The translations under genes and the position numbers were made by a program. From Bin55 sp965220235 (GTDB lineage: Bacteria; Pseudomonadota; Gammaproteobacteria; Pseudomonadales; Azotimanducaceae): a DNA stretch of 64,000 nt. Location: contig OZ244815.1 of assembly GCA_965220235.1 (NCBI GenBank), forward strand, positions 1-64,000. The letters are read 5' to 3'. The notes below the pieces were generated by a model, which made no database searches, was not told where the DNA came from, and worked only from the letters and a program-made list of their open reading frames with translations. Shown here piece by piece: positions 29,001 to 37,646 of the stretch (position 1 is the first letter of the stretch; every line of letters begins with the position of its first letter).

Positions 29001-29522
29001 CTCGGAAGCGTCTCCCACCATGCGAGAGCCACGACCGCCACCGCCGCCAATCGCCTTGATCATCATGGCGCGGCCATCGCCTAGCTCCTCGAAGAAAGCG
29101 CGGGCTTCCTCCACCGTGACCGCATGGTCAATGCCGCGAATGATCGGCACCCCAGCAGCTTCCGCCGTCGCACGCGCCTGTGCCTTGTCCCCGCACAGCC
29201 GCAGCGTCTCAGCGCGTGGACCAACGTACGTCAGGCCAGCCTGCTCGCACTGTTCGGCGAACGCGGCGTTCTCCGACAGGAAACCATACCCTGGATGAAC
29301 CGCGTCGCAGCCCGTAGCCTGCGCCGCCTGGATCAACTGCTCGATATCGAGATACGCCGCCGCGCCAACCCCTTCGAGCGGCACCGTCTCATCCGCCTTG
29401 CCCGTGTGCAGCGCGCCCGCGTCATCCGCCGGCGCTACCCCCACCGTCGTAATGCCTAACTCCGCCGCCGCGCGCATCACCCGGATCGCTATCTCGCCTC
29501 GGTTCGCTACCAGTAACTTCAT
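26052..29522 (-). CDS. Single-chain acyl-CoA carboxylase paralogue with BCCP lacking the biotinyl Lys
   Basis: 1156 residues, BC-BCCP-like-CT. The BC domain (about 1-450) is nearly identical to that of the downstream paralogue and keeps its catalytic motifs (ECSVQRHFQKIIEVAPAP, NARLQVEH). The BCCP-like domain (about 510-600) aligns without gaps around the biotin site, but EAMK becomes ALLE: RIALLELEHVVRAE, with Glu552 in place of Lys. It therefore cannot be biotinylated at the usual position. The CT domain (about 650-1156) is intact in outline (GTFREYGPLVTAASW, CPGIALGPEFERKAL) but strongly diverged from the paralogue and carries an extra Gly/Arg-rich insert (PPRSRRSNVDVAGRGGGG). It may borrow the neighbour's biotin domain in a mixed complex, or have lost activity. 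Confidence 0.92.
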   Translation of the reverse strand: MKLLVANRGEIAIRVMRAAAELGITTVGVAPADDAGALHTGKADETVPLEGVGAAAYLDIEQLIQAAQATGCDAVHPGYGFLSENAAFAEQCEQAGLTYVGPRAETLRLCGDKAQARATAEAAGVPIIRGIDHAVTVEEARAFFEELGDGRAMMIKAIGGGGGRGSRMVGDASEVDATFERCRSEATVAFGNGELYVEEFIQQARHVEVQILGDATGAITHLGERECSVQRHFQKIIEVAPAPSLDSAVRDAILDAAVRLARHIGYCNAGTFEFLVDVSGAAGAQPFAFIETNARLQVEHTVTEEVTGVDIVKAQLRIAAGATLAELELDRPHEPRGYAIQARVCMEAVGEDGTIRPASGTLTAYEAPSGPGIRTDGFGYSGYETSLNFDSLLAKVIGYAPTGGLEAAVARTTRALSEFRIEGVDTNVGFLQNILAHPDFVSGDVHTRFVDEHMQTLATTESPRRFVVPEGHDASSQADGYAGARVEDARDPLALFTHDSQVKSQETTEEEAETSGPLEVNAPVPGLVVSVEVAEGDEVRTGQPIVRIALLELEHVVRAESSGRVSAVDIEKGSSVRLGETLIEIEVSDEESHWVEENKKVSLATERSDLELLHHRRTFIHDDFRAEKIDRRHGKEQRSPQENIAHLMDGTFREYGPLVTAASWQDQQWLRETTQADGLVMGIGYINGDHFPPERSRAVAVHYDYMVVAGTQGGRGHYKQDRMYELAGRYRMPLVLFAEGGGGRPGISGGERAQVQDLAIETGLRKPGQAPPRSRRSNVDVAGRGGGGVPTDSYTFTKLCDLSGLVPLVGVNSGRCFAGNTVMLASCDVIIAAKNSTIGLGGPAMIEGGGLGIYTPEEVGPMSFQVPNGVVDILVEDDEDAIETTKQYLSYFQGAIADWEAHDQTSLRSVVPENRSALYDMRDVIETIADEGSILEIRREFGVGIITAFLRVEGMPLGLIANNPSHLSGAIDSDAADKGARFLQLCDAFDIPVLSLMDCPGIALGPEFERKALLRKVGRLFVTGANMTTPFFGVVIRKAYGMGVRAMCGGSSLEPFFTVAWPTAEFSEMSINGRVNLTYGEELDGVESSSEREVIFGRLLDAHVDRVRAVNAGGTNYGIDDVIDPADTRAWIAQGLRSVPPVGPRKEKKRPNLDTW
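28111..29522 (-). repeat. Copy 2 of near-identical 1.4-kb biotin-carboxylase module
   Basis: Partner of the module at 24607-26018, same orientation. The near-identity includes third codon positions. The module is markedly richer in GC than the CT half of the same gene (27 of 60 bases at 26821-26880). Confidence 0.9.
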
Positions 29523-29703
29523 AACGATTCGTTTCTCATCAAGCTACGCAGTTTCATGTATTAGTTAAGGTGGAGAAGAATAATGAGCCGTCTAAACTTA
29601 GTTCTGACTTCACTCATTCTGAACAGTGGTTTAGAGCACGTCGAATGGATTTTTCCAGTTCGTCGCTACCCATAATGCACGCCTCCCGAGAATCGATTCC
29701 AAT

Positions 29704-32181
29704 ATGACAAGGGACTCACAGGCTACACCTGTGGACACCATTCTGCAACGAGCTCAAATCGGCGAACTCCCTTCAGAGGCGGACGCGCTCGAGCTCGCAG
29801 ACTTCGAAGATACGCACGCTCTTGCCAATGTGGCAGCGCAACTACGTGACCAAGGTTTCTTAAACCTGATCACCTACTCGAAGAAGGTCTTCATACCGCT
29901 CACGCACCTCTGCCGCGACGTTTGCCACTACTGCACCTTTGCGCAAACACCGTCCAAGCTCGACAACCCATACAAGGAACTCGACGCGGTGCTGGAGATA
30001 GCTCAACAAGGCGCTGATGTAGGTTGCAAGGAAGCGCTCTTCACGTTAGGCGAAAAACCTGAATTACGTTATCGGGCGGCAAGGGAATGGTTAGCTTCAC
30101 ATGGCTACAAAACCACGCTCGAGTATCTACACGACGCCGCGAAAGCGGTTTTCGAACAAACTGGGTTACTCCCGCACCTGAATCCAGGCAACATGACGCC
30201 AGAAGAGATGGCCGTGCTACGACAGACGTCCTTTTCCATGGGCATCATGTTGGAATCGGCATCCGAACGGCTGACCGAGAAAGGAATGCCCCATTACGGA
30301 TCGCCCGATAAAGATCCTGTCGTTCGTCTTCAAACACTTGACGATGCGGGTGCTGCGAAAATCCCATTCACAACTGGTATTCTGATCGGCATAGGAGAAA
30401 CTCGCCTCGAACGGATTGAGTCTCTACTTGCCATTCGTCGTGTGCATGAACGTCACGGACACATTCAAGAGATCATCGTGCAGAACTTCCGAGCGAAGCC
30501 GGGCACGAAGATGCGCAGTGCGCCAGAACCCGACCTAAACGAGTTGTTATGGACGATTGCCGTAGCTCGGATCGTATTCGGGGCAGAGATGAGTGTGCAA
30601 GCGCCACCGAATCTAAGTCCGGGCGTGCTCCGACAGATCGTCGATGCAGGGATTAATGATTGGGGAGGTGTTTCGCCGTTAACCCCAGACTTCGTAAATC
30701 CAGAAGCACCCTGGCCTCACCTAGATGAATTAGCTCGTGAAACCGCATCCGCTGGTAAGGTGCTCCATGAACGTTTGACGATTTATCCACGTTATGTCCA
30801 AGAAATTGAGACTTGGGTGGAGTCAAAGCTATGCAACCATGTCTTGGATCGCGTCGATGGTGAGGGACTTCCAAGGACCGACGATTGGTGTCCAGGGGAT
30901 GAAACGACTCCGCCTGCCACGTTGTTATCACAGATCAAAATAGCGCCGAAGTCCGTTTCCAACGATATTTCCGCGATCCTAGAGCGTGCCGTTACCGAGA
31001 AAGACCTTTCCGAAGCTGAAATCGTCCGCTTAATTCAGGCAAGAGGCGATGATTTCAGTGCGGTCGTCCAAACTGCGGACCAGCTTCGCAAGAAACACAA
31101 CGGCGACGTAGTGTCGTATGTCGTCAACCGCAATATCAACTACACCAACATCTGCTATTTCAAATGTCAGTTCTGTGCGTTTTCGAAAGGCAAGCTGGCA
31201 GAGAACTTGCGCGGACGTCCTTACGATCTAAGTCACGAGGAAATTCAACGCCGCACGCGCGAAGCGTGGGAGCGGGGTGGCACGGAAGTGTGTATGCAAG
31301 GTGGGATACATCCTGAGTACACTGGCTCAACCTACATCGACATTTTGAAGGCGGTCAAGGAAGCGGTACCCGAGATCCACATTCACGCTTTCTCACCATT
31401 AGAGGTTTGGCAGGGAGCGGCAACTTCGAATCTCCCGCTCGACGAGTATCTCATTCAATTGAACCAAGCAGGGCTCAACACGTTACCTGGAACAGCAGCC
31501 GAGATCCTCGACGACGAGGTGCGTGCCGTTATTTGCCCCGACAAGATCAATACCGACCAATGGCTTGAAGTTATGGAGACTGCACACAATGTGGGTTTCC
31601 GAACCACGGCCACCATCATGTATGGTCATGTCGACCAACCCAAGCATTGGGCACGCCATTTGCTCCGAATCCGAGACCTTCAGAAGAGAACTGGTGGTTT
31701 TACCGAATTCGTTCCGCTACCTTTCGTACACATGGAAGCGCCTATGTATCTGAAGGGTAGAGCGCGCCGCGGGCCAACGTTTCGAGAAGCCATCCTTGTC
31801 CACGCGGTCGCGAGATTGGCGCTCAATCCTCACATCACGAATATACAAGCGAGCTGGGTGAAGCTCGGGCACGAGGGTGTCACTGCAGCGCTAAACGCGG
31901 GTTGCAACGATTTAGGTGGTACGCTGATGAACGAGAGTATTACGCGAGCCGCTGGCGCAGAGCATGGACAGGAGACGTCTCCCTCTCGGATGATTGAATT
32001 GATAGAAGCTGCAGGACGCTTGCCGAAGCAACGGACGACGATTTATGGGGAAGTCGACGCTGCCACCACACAACGTGGATTTGAAGCAAGTGACCTGAGC
32101 GAGATCACAAACACACCAGCTAAAAAATACGATCGTAAACGGACTCACGAGCTCGTCAAAAACCTGATCGCAGCGGGTTAA
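29704..32181 (+). CDS. fbiC: FO synthase, fused CofG-CofH (7,8-didemethyl-8-hydroxy-5-deazariboflavin synthase)
   Basis: 825 residues with two radical-SAM domains in one chain, as in actinobacterial FbiC. The first (CofG-like) has CRDVCHYC with Cys70, Cys74 and Cys77. The second (CofH-like) has CYFKCQFC with Cys484, Cys488 and Cys491. Together they couple tyrosine and 5-amino-6-ribitylamino-uracil to give FO, the deazaflavin chromophore of coenzyme F420 (also a DNA photolyase antenna). Other recognisable motifs are GNMTPEEMAVLR, RAKPGTKM and NLSPGVLRQI. It is divergent from the carboxylase pair. No cofC, cofD or cofE is in the window, so FO could be used directly or extended by genes elsewhere. 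The ATG start has only a weak ribosome site. Confidence 0.95.
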   Translation: MTRDSQATPVDTILQRAQIGELPSEADALELADFEDTHALANVAAQLRDQGFLNLITYSKKVFIPLTHLCRDVCHYCTFAQTPSKLDNPYKELDAVLEIAQQGADVGCKEALFTLGEKPELRYRAAREWLASHGYKTTLEYLHDAAKAVFEQTGLLPHLNPGNMTPEEMAVLRQTSFSMGIMLESASERLTEKGMPHYGSPDKDPVVRLQTLDDAGAAKIPFTTGILIGIGETRLERIESLLAIRRVHERHGHIQEIIVQNFRAKPGTKMRSAPEPDLNELLWTIAVARIVFGAEMSVQAPPNLSPGVLRQIVDAGINDWGGVSPLTPDFVNPEAPWPHLDELARETASAGKVLHERLTIYPRYVQEIETWVESKLCNHVLDRVDGEGLPRTDDWCPGDETTPPATLLSQIKIAPKSVSNDISAILERAVTEKDLSEAEIVRLIQARGDDFSAVVQTADQLRKKHNGDVVSYVVNRNINYTNICYFKCQFCAFSKGKLAENLRGRPYDLSHEEIQRRTREAWERGGTEVCMQGGIHPEYTGSTYIDILKAVKEAVPEIHIHAFSPLEVWQGAATSNLPLDEYLIQLNQAGLNTLPGTAAEILDDEVRAVICPDKINTDQWLEVMETAHNVGFRTTATIMYGHVDQPKHWARHLLRIRDLQKRTGGFTEFVPLPFVHMEAPMYLKGRARRGPTFREAILVHAVARLALNPHITNIQASWVKLGHEGVTAALNAGCNDLGGTLMNESITRAAGAEHGQETSPSRMIELIEAAGRLPKQRTTIYGEVDAATTQRGFEASDLSEITNTPAKKYDRKRTHELVKNLIAAG

Positions 32182-32243
32182 AAAACTGCGGAAAATACTG
32201 CTCCGCTCAATCCAACTTGCTGCACTCTCGGGTCCAAAACTGA

Positions 32244-32885
32244 CTACCTTGTGCTCGATGACCCTCCAGCGCACTCCTGTGTGTTTGCACATTGAACCAA
32301 CATCTCGATTGACTCTGACCCGTTGATCTGAATTCGACTAGACACTTTTTCTGCGCGTCGGTGTGCAACAACGACTTCATAGTCTCCTGCCGCAAGCCCT
32401 TCGAACAAAAACGTACCATCGCTTCCGATTCGCTCTGTGATTTGAATTGGACGAGCAGCTTCCGGGACATTTACGCTTTTTAGCCGGACAAGACCGCCTC
32501 CTATCGGCGAATCGGTGAACTCGCCTCTAACCGTACCGTGAATGGAATTTCGAGGTAACTCGATGTCAAATGTACTTTCCCCATTAATTTCGACCGCGAA
32601 TGAGAGTTGGCCTTGTGTCCGCACAATATGTGGTCCATCCGATAATCCTTTAACTACGTACGTCCCCCATGCTGTCGTCCTCGTATGACCGATTACCGCA
32701 CCTCTTTTACTCGGTCTGATGCTCAACTGCATGTCTCCCAGCGGTTCGCCTCCCGATGTAACCGAACCTTTTAGTTGCGAATCGTTTTCAAAGCTAAAGT
32801 CAATCGTGGAGCCTCCCGCGTTCCCGTTGCGAAAAATCCGAGTGAAAAAAAGCCCAGTCGAGGTTTTAGCAACGATTGCCGCCTT
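32244..32885 (-). pseudogene. C-terminal part of frameshifted beta-domain protein
   Basis: About 213 codons in the frame next to that of the gene at 32771-34828. It encodes exactly the C-terminal region missing from that protein when compared with the intact paralogue at 34886-37486: AAIVAKTSTGLFFTRIF matches VTLVARASSGHTFERAF, and it ends with the shared IQINGSESIEMLVQC. Adding one A to the AAAA run read on the minus strand (32884-32887) joins the two frames with no gap in the alignment. It would not be translated by itself unless the internal ATG (32732) is used. Either a real 1-nt deletion or a homopolymer sequencing error. Confidence 0.8.
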
Positions 32886-34828
32886 TTAGGTATGCCGTGT
32901 ACGGTATAAGGGCCGTTCTTAAACCACTTACGAATCAATACGCGTGCGTCGGGGTTGCGGACCGTAATTTCCACGCGTTCGTTACCTTTTAGACCCGTAA
33001 TTACCCCTTCCGCAGACCAACCAGTACGCACTGGGATCTCGACACCACTTAGACGCTGTCCAGCCTCAAGCGTGACGGTGCGGCTCTGAACTCGCCCCGC
33101 GTCGGAGTCCCCTCCTAGCGTATACGTATCCGGCGGTAATCCTTGCAATCGAAACACACCTTCACTTGTAACCACAGTTCTTGACCCCGAGGTCGTTGAA
33201 TCCCATAGTCTAACTTCCCCTTCAACTGTTCTACCGTCTGGCAAAACGAGTGATCCTTCGATAACTCCGTTGAAATGCAGGTCAATGTTGAATTCCTCAA
33301 CGTCGGCCGGAATATCAACGGCTTGCTGACCACCCGAAGGTGAAATCACGTCTAGGCGGTCTGCACCTCGAGAGAGTTTCTTCACTAAAAACTCGCCTTT
33401 TTCATTCGTAATCGTGCGATGCCGTTGTCGCCAATTGAATAGAAACACTTTTATCGATGTATCCGCATACTGCTCAGTATTTCGCAGAATACGAACACCT
33501 TCTATCGGTTTTCCCGTTTCACCGTTTCGAACTATCCCTCGTAAGGTTCGTTCTTTCTCCAGCAATACACTATCTATGTCATAAATGCCGGTCGAGCCTT
33601 GATAGAGCCGCCCTATCCATGGGAAATAGCCTTGCGAGTCGATTAGGATCGCAGTATCTTCCGAATCTAACGGGTGTATCGCTAGCTCGAAGTAACCGTC
33701 GTTAGGTCGAACTTCATGAGGTATTCCCCCTGGCCGAAATATCGTTACCAAGATTTGCTCGATCGGCTTGCGCGTATCTGCGTCAAGAACACGACCCTGT
33801 ACCTTTTCTCTTGTTAAACGGAGGAGTAAATCGCTGCGAGGCGCATAGAGCTCACGCATCCTGGCCGATCCGAATTCCTGAGAATTCGCCCAAATCGATC
33901 CGTTCGTTGCGATTTCGAATGGACCTAGCTTGAAAGTGCCATCTTCTAAAGTACTTGTCCGCGGGAAGTGCCACCCAAACTGACCGGCTCTTACGACTTT
34001 CAGTACCCCAGCTTCCCCGAGCACCTTCGTGTAACTACGAGTCCAACTCGAAGAAATCTTTAGATTCGATACCGGGGTTCCTGTCTCGCTGATAACCTGA
34101 CCAGTGACGTAATAACCCGGCACGAGCTCGATCTCCAATTGATTGATTCCAGTTTCGGGAATGACAAATTTGTGTACGACGACTGGCGCATAGTCCTCCG
34201 CACTCACGGAGAGCACGTAGCCACGCGCTTCTAATCCGGCTACATGGAACGAACCGTCTCGTGCTGATCCCCATGTCGGTAAGGCGAACGAAGGAATCTC
34301 ATTAATCTTGTCTAACGGTGTCATTGAAATGCTCGCACCGGAAATAGCGGCGCCGTTAACATCGCGGACAGTGCCTTTGAGTTCCAACCCATGCGATAGA
34401 TGCACATTCAATGGTTGAACCGGACGACTGCGTTCAATACTGACTACGGCCGTAATCCGATTCTTTGAGATCACGATCAGCTCGGAGTTCTCGTCTAGGC
34501 TAGACCTTAGTTCGAATTCGCCATCGACTGTGAATGTCCAATTTGGCGATTCGCTCCTTTCTCGAGCGATAGTAGCTTTGTCATACGGCACAAACTGAGA
34601 GGATCTGTAAGCAGTCTCTCCTGTTGTAACACCCACCCACGCGCCGGCTGTAGCTTCCATGCCATAAACTTGCCCTCGTAAGACCTCCTCGTTAGCTTCC
34701 CAAATCTCAACGGAGACACATACGAGCAGTGCAACACCGAGAGTTTTCAGAATACGCCTCAGGAACCGAGTCTCAACAAACAACTCGGCAGTTTGCGCGG
34801 TCTCATTCATCCTAATAGTCGTAACCAC
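32771..34828 (-). CDS. Secreted multi-beta-domain protein, frameshifted near the C-terminus
   Basis: 685 residues, a diverged paralogue of the protein at 34886-37486. After a hydrophobic segment (LKTLGVALLVCVSVEIW) come repeated carboxypeptidase-regulatory/CnaB-like beta-sandwich modules, each opening like GTVRDVNGAAISGASI, GQVISETGTPVSNLKI, GRVLDADTRKPIEQI or GIVRNGETGKPIEGV. Such modules are found in surface and exported proteins; no catalytic domain is visible. After NGPYTVHGIPKR the frame is wrong: the next 36 residues are unrelated to the paralogue and end at an early stop. The true C-terminus lies in the other frame (32244-32885). Function unknown. Confidence 0.8.
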   Translation of the reverse strand: MVTTIRMNETAQTAELFVETRFLRRILKTLGVALLVCVSVEIWEANEEVLRGQVYGMEATAGAWVGVTTGETAYRSSQFVPYDKATIARERSESPNWTFTVDGEFELRSSLDENSELIVISKNRITAVVSIERSRPVQPLNVHLSHGLELKGTVRDVNGAAISGASISMTPLDKINEIPSFALPTWGSARDGSFHVAGLEARGYVLSVSAEDYAPVVVHKFVIPETGINQLEIELVPGYYVTGQVISETGTPVSNLKISSSWTRSYTKVLGEAGVLKVVRAGQFGWHFPRTSTLEDGTFKLGPFEIATNGSIWANSQEFGSARMRELYAPRSDLLLRLTREKVQGRVLDADTRKPIEQILVTIFRPGGIPHEVRPNDGYFELAIHPLDSEDTAILIDSQGYFPWIGRLYQGSTGIYDIDSVLLEKERTLRGIVRNGETGKPIEGVRILRNTEQYADTSIKVFLFNWRQRHRTITNEKGEFLVKKLSRGADRLDVISPSGGQQAVDIPADVEEFNIDLHFNGVIEGSLVLPDGRTVEGEVRLWDSTTSGSRTVVTSEGVFRLQGLPPDTYTLGGDSDAGRVQSRTVTLEAGQRLSGVEIPVRTGWSAEGVITGLKGNERVEITVRNPDARVLIRKWFKNGPYTVHGIPKRRQSLLKPRLGFFSLGFFATGTREAPRLTLALKTIRN

Positions 34829-34885
34829 GGTGGGGAAGATCTACTTCGTCTTTCGCAAGAAGTTTATTTTCAGTCCATTGTTACC

Positions 34886-37486
34886 TTAGTTCGCGATATC
34901 AATCCCTCGATTTTCTGGTGACCCATCGATGCACTCCCGTGTAGTCGCGCATTGAACCAACATCTCAATCGATTCTGATCCATTGATCTGAACCCGACTA
35001 ATCTCTTGCTCTGCATGCGGATAAGCAATAACGACTTCGTAGTCACCCGCAATCAAGCCTTCGAATGAGAAAGTGCCGTCGCTCCCGATTCGTCTTGTTA
35101 TCTGAACCGTACGAATAGCTTCAGGAACATTTATTCCTTGTAACCTAGCAAGACCGCCACCGACAGGACGCCTAGTTCTCTCGCCACGAACGATTCCGGT
35201 CAACGAGTTCTCTGGTATGTCCATATTGAACGTCGTGTCGCCGCTTATATCCACCTCAGAAGAGTAGCCTGTGTCAGTGCGAATCACGTGGCGTCCATCC
35301 AACACTCTTTCAGCCTCGTATCGACCCGATTCGGTCGTCGTTACATTGATCGTTGCACCTCCTGAGTTTTCCGGGACGATCTGCAGCGATGTACCCCCTT
35401 GTGGTTTGCCACCGGAGGTCAACCATCCAGTCAAACGCGAACCATCGTTAAAGTGAAAATCGACTGTTGAGTTCTGCTTGTTCCCATCAAGAAACGCCCG
35501 TTCAAACGTATGTCCCGATGAGGCACGTGCAACAAGCGTGACTTCGATTGGAAGACCATGAATCGTATATGGACCATTTTCAAAGCCTCTACGAATCAGC
35601 ACACGAGAATCTGCATCCTGAGCCTCTATGAAAACGCGCTCGACACCTCTCAAGCCCGAAATAGTGCCACTTGCTGACCATCCCGGTTGTACGACCAGGT
35701 CGACATCGCTTAGCCGCTGACCAGCTGTTAGTGTGACCGTACGGTTTTCAACCAATCCTGCTTCTGTTGTCGCTGTGATCGTGTACACATCGGGAGGGAG
35801 GGCTTCCCATCGAAAGGAACCGTTACTGCGAATCGGTCGAGGAAATATCCAATTCGAACCTTCGATCTCAACATCGCCTTCAACGGGTGTGTTATCCGGT
35901 AATATCAGCGATCCCTCGATTACGCCACCGAGATCTAGATCGATCTCAACCACATCGTCGCCCTCGGGAATATCGACTGCCGCAAAGGCGGTGCGTGGCA
36001 CGAGAAGACTTAGACGATCTACGCGTTGACGGAGTCGCGTGAGGGTAAATTCACCCTGTCGATTAGTGGCAGCGAACCCTACGATATTGCCAGCTCCTCG
36101 GGTATCGTCACCCAGGCTTCGAGCGGGAAGAGCAAAAACGCGCACTGCTGCCAAGGGCGATCCTGTTCCAGCATTGCGCACGATACCTCGTATCGTTCGT
36201 ACCTTTCCTAAAGAAATGTCTCCAAGATCGTATTCGCCGTTCAAACCTCCATATATTTGACTAGACCACTCCTCATGTCCGTCCGCGACTATTCTGATGT
36301 TCGTGCCTTCTCGGTCGATTGGAAATACAGGAATATCGAAGACGCCATCCCTAGATTCGATCCTATGCGATTTTGATTCTCCTATATTCACCCTCACCGT
36401 AAATTCTTCTAGAGGAACTCCACTCGCTCCGTCGAGAACACGCCCCTTTACTGACTCCCGACCGATTCTGAGAACTAATCCGCTATATGGCGCAGCAACC
36501 TCCGAAGTTATCGCGGCGCCTATAGACGAAGAGCCGGTATAGATCCGGCCTCTCGTTCCCTTAGCGAAAGGTCCAACGCTAAACGAACCATCGATCTTTG
36601 ATTTCGTACCGGTCGTATATCGATCTGAACCGATCCCGCTAACTACCTTAAAGCCCCCATCAGACTCCTCGACTTTCATGCCATTTTGTTTCCATGCCGC
36701 TTTAACTACCGCGTCGGCAAGCGGAAGGCCGCTGTCGCCAATGACAATACCGGACACGGAATAACCTCTTTCGAGTCCGATTTCTAATCTCTCGATCCCA
36801 CCTTTGGGAATCTTCAATCCAGCGGCTATAGCTACAAGAGGTGCATAACCATCAGCTGTAACACGTAGTTCATAGTCACTAGCTTCTTTTAGTCCTTCAA
36901 GAAAAAAAGATCCGTCAACGCCGGTGACCCAATTGGGCTTCGTGAAAGACGGGATTTCATATTTTCTTCCACGCGGCGATATGGAAACCGTCGCATCTTC
37001 AACGGGTATACCATCCTGATTTCGAACAATACCTTTTAGACCTACACCCGACTCGAGCAACGCCTCGATTGGGTTCGAGTGATCATCAGGAGCCAGTGGA
37101 ATTTCAAGAGGTAAGCGATTTTTGGCGACAACCAGAAGTACAGCCGCCTCGTCCAATGGTTTCTTAAGTTCGAACTTCCCGGTCGTCGTAAACGACCAAC
37201 TCGCCACACCTTCAAGTTTTTCGTCTGATTCGAACCCGTCGAGGGGGACCAACCAAGAAACGTTGTAAGACGGCGCACCAGTAACGACCCCTACCCAAGC
37301 GCCTTCTTTGGTGTCGATTCCTTGAATCTGACCACGAATAACTCGTTCGCTCGCTTCCCACGAGCCGCTCACGACGCAGATCGTCATCATGATGATGGAA
37401 GCTTTAATAGGGTCGATCCCTTTGTGCGTGTTTACTTTGAGCGCGAAACCCTTAAATATCCGAAAAACGTGTTTTGCCGCACTCAT
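34886..37486 (-). CDS. Secreted protein of about seven carboxypeptidase-regulatory-like beta-domains
   Basis: 866 residues. A hydrophobic stretch near 30-45 (ASIIMMTICVVSGSW) looks like a signal peptide or anchor. The rest is a chain of beta-sandwich modules with openings such as GIVRNQDGIPVEDATV, GIVIGDSGLPLADAVV, GRVLDGASGVPLEEFTV, GIVRNAGTGSPLAAVRV and GIVRGERTRRPVGGG. Each ends in a hydrophobic strand like GSFFLEGLKEASDYELRV. The C-terminal module carries two cysteines (VQCATTRECIDG) shared with the neighbouring paralogue. No enzyme domain, LPXTG motif or autotransporter is visible. It is the upstream member of a tandem duplicate with 32771-34828 (57-nt gap, same strand). The role is unknown; cell-surface binding or structure is a guess. 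Confidence 0.82.
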   Translation of the reverse strand: MSAAKHVFRIFKGFALKVNTHKGIDPIKASIIMMTICVVSGSWEASERVIRGQIQGIDTKEGAWVGVVTGAPSYNVSWLVPLDGFESDEKLEGVASWSFTTTGKFELKKPLDEAAVLLVVAKNRLPLEIPLAPDDHSNPIEALLESGVGLKGIVRNQDGIPVEDATVSISPRGRKYEIPSFTKPNWVTGVDGSFFLEGLKEASDYELRVTADGYAPLVAIAAGLKIPKGGIERLEIGLERGYSVSGIVIGDSGLPLADAVVKAAWKQNGMKVEESDGGFKVVSGIGSDRYTTGTKSKIDGSFSVGPFAKGTRGRIYTGSSSIGAAITSEVAAPYSGLVLRIGRESVKGRVLDGASGVPLEEFTVRVNIGESKSHRIESRDGVFDIPVFPIDREGTNIRIVADGHEEWSSQIYGGLNGEYDLGDISLGKVRTIRGIVRNAGTGSPLAAVRVFALPARSLGDDTRGAGNIVGFAATNRQGEFTLTRLRQRVDRLSLLVPRTAFAAVDIPEGDDVVEIDLDLGGVIEGSLILPDNTPVEGDVEIEGSNWIFPRPIRSNGSFRWEALPPDVYTITATTEAGLVENRTVTLTAGQRLSDVDLVVQPGWSASGTISGLRGVERVFIEAQDADSRVLIRRGFENGPYTIHGLPIEVTLVARASSGHTFERAFLDGNKQNSTVDFHFNDGSRLTGWLTSGGKPQGGTSLQIVPENSGGATINVTTTESGRYEAERVLDGRHVIRTDTGYSSEVDISGDTTFNMDIPENSLTGIVRGERTRRPVGGGLARLQGINVPEAIRTVQITRRIGSDGTFSFEGLIAGDYEVVIAYPHAEQEISRVQINGSESIEMLVQCATTRECIDGSPENRGIDIAN

Positions 37487-37608
37487 TCGAAACCTCTCAG
37501 TTTCTCCGAGATCTTTAGTTTATATTAGCGTCCATATTGGAGCAGTTGAGTTGCAAGCAGTTCTGACCCCCAAAGTGCATTCCCATTCATTCGTCTGATT
37601 TAGGGAGT

Positions 37609-37625
37609 GCTCTAGCAGTTAGAGC
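37609..37625 (-). terminator. Hairpin downstream of putA
   Basis: GCTCTA / TAGAGC inverted repeat with a 5-nt loop, 21 nt beyond the putA stop on its strand. No U-tract follows, so it is a weak terminator candidate only. Confidence 0.35.
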
Positions 37626-37646
37626 CGAGATAGAAAAGATTGTCAG

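Noticed and set aside
32880..32892. Programmed -1 frameshifting as the reason for the split beta-domain gene
   Set aside because: The site has no standard X-XXY-YYZ slippery heptamer in frame and no clear stimulatory structure; a one-base deletion in the homopolymer is simpler.
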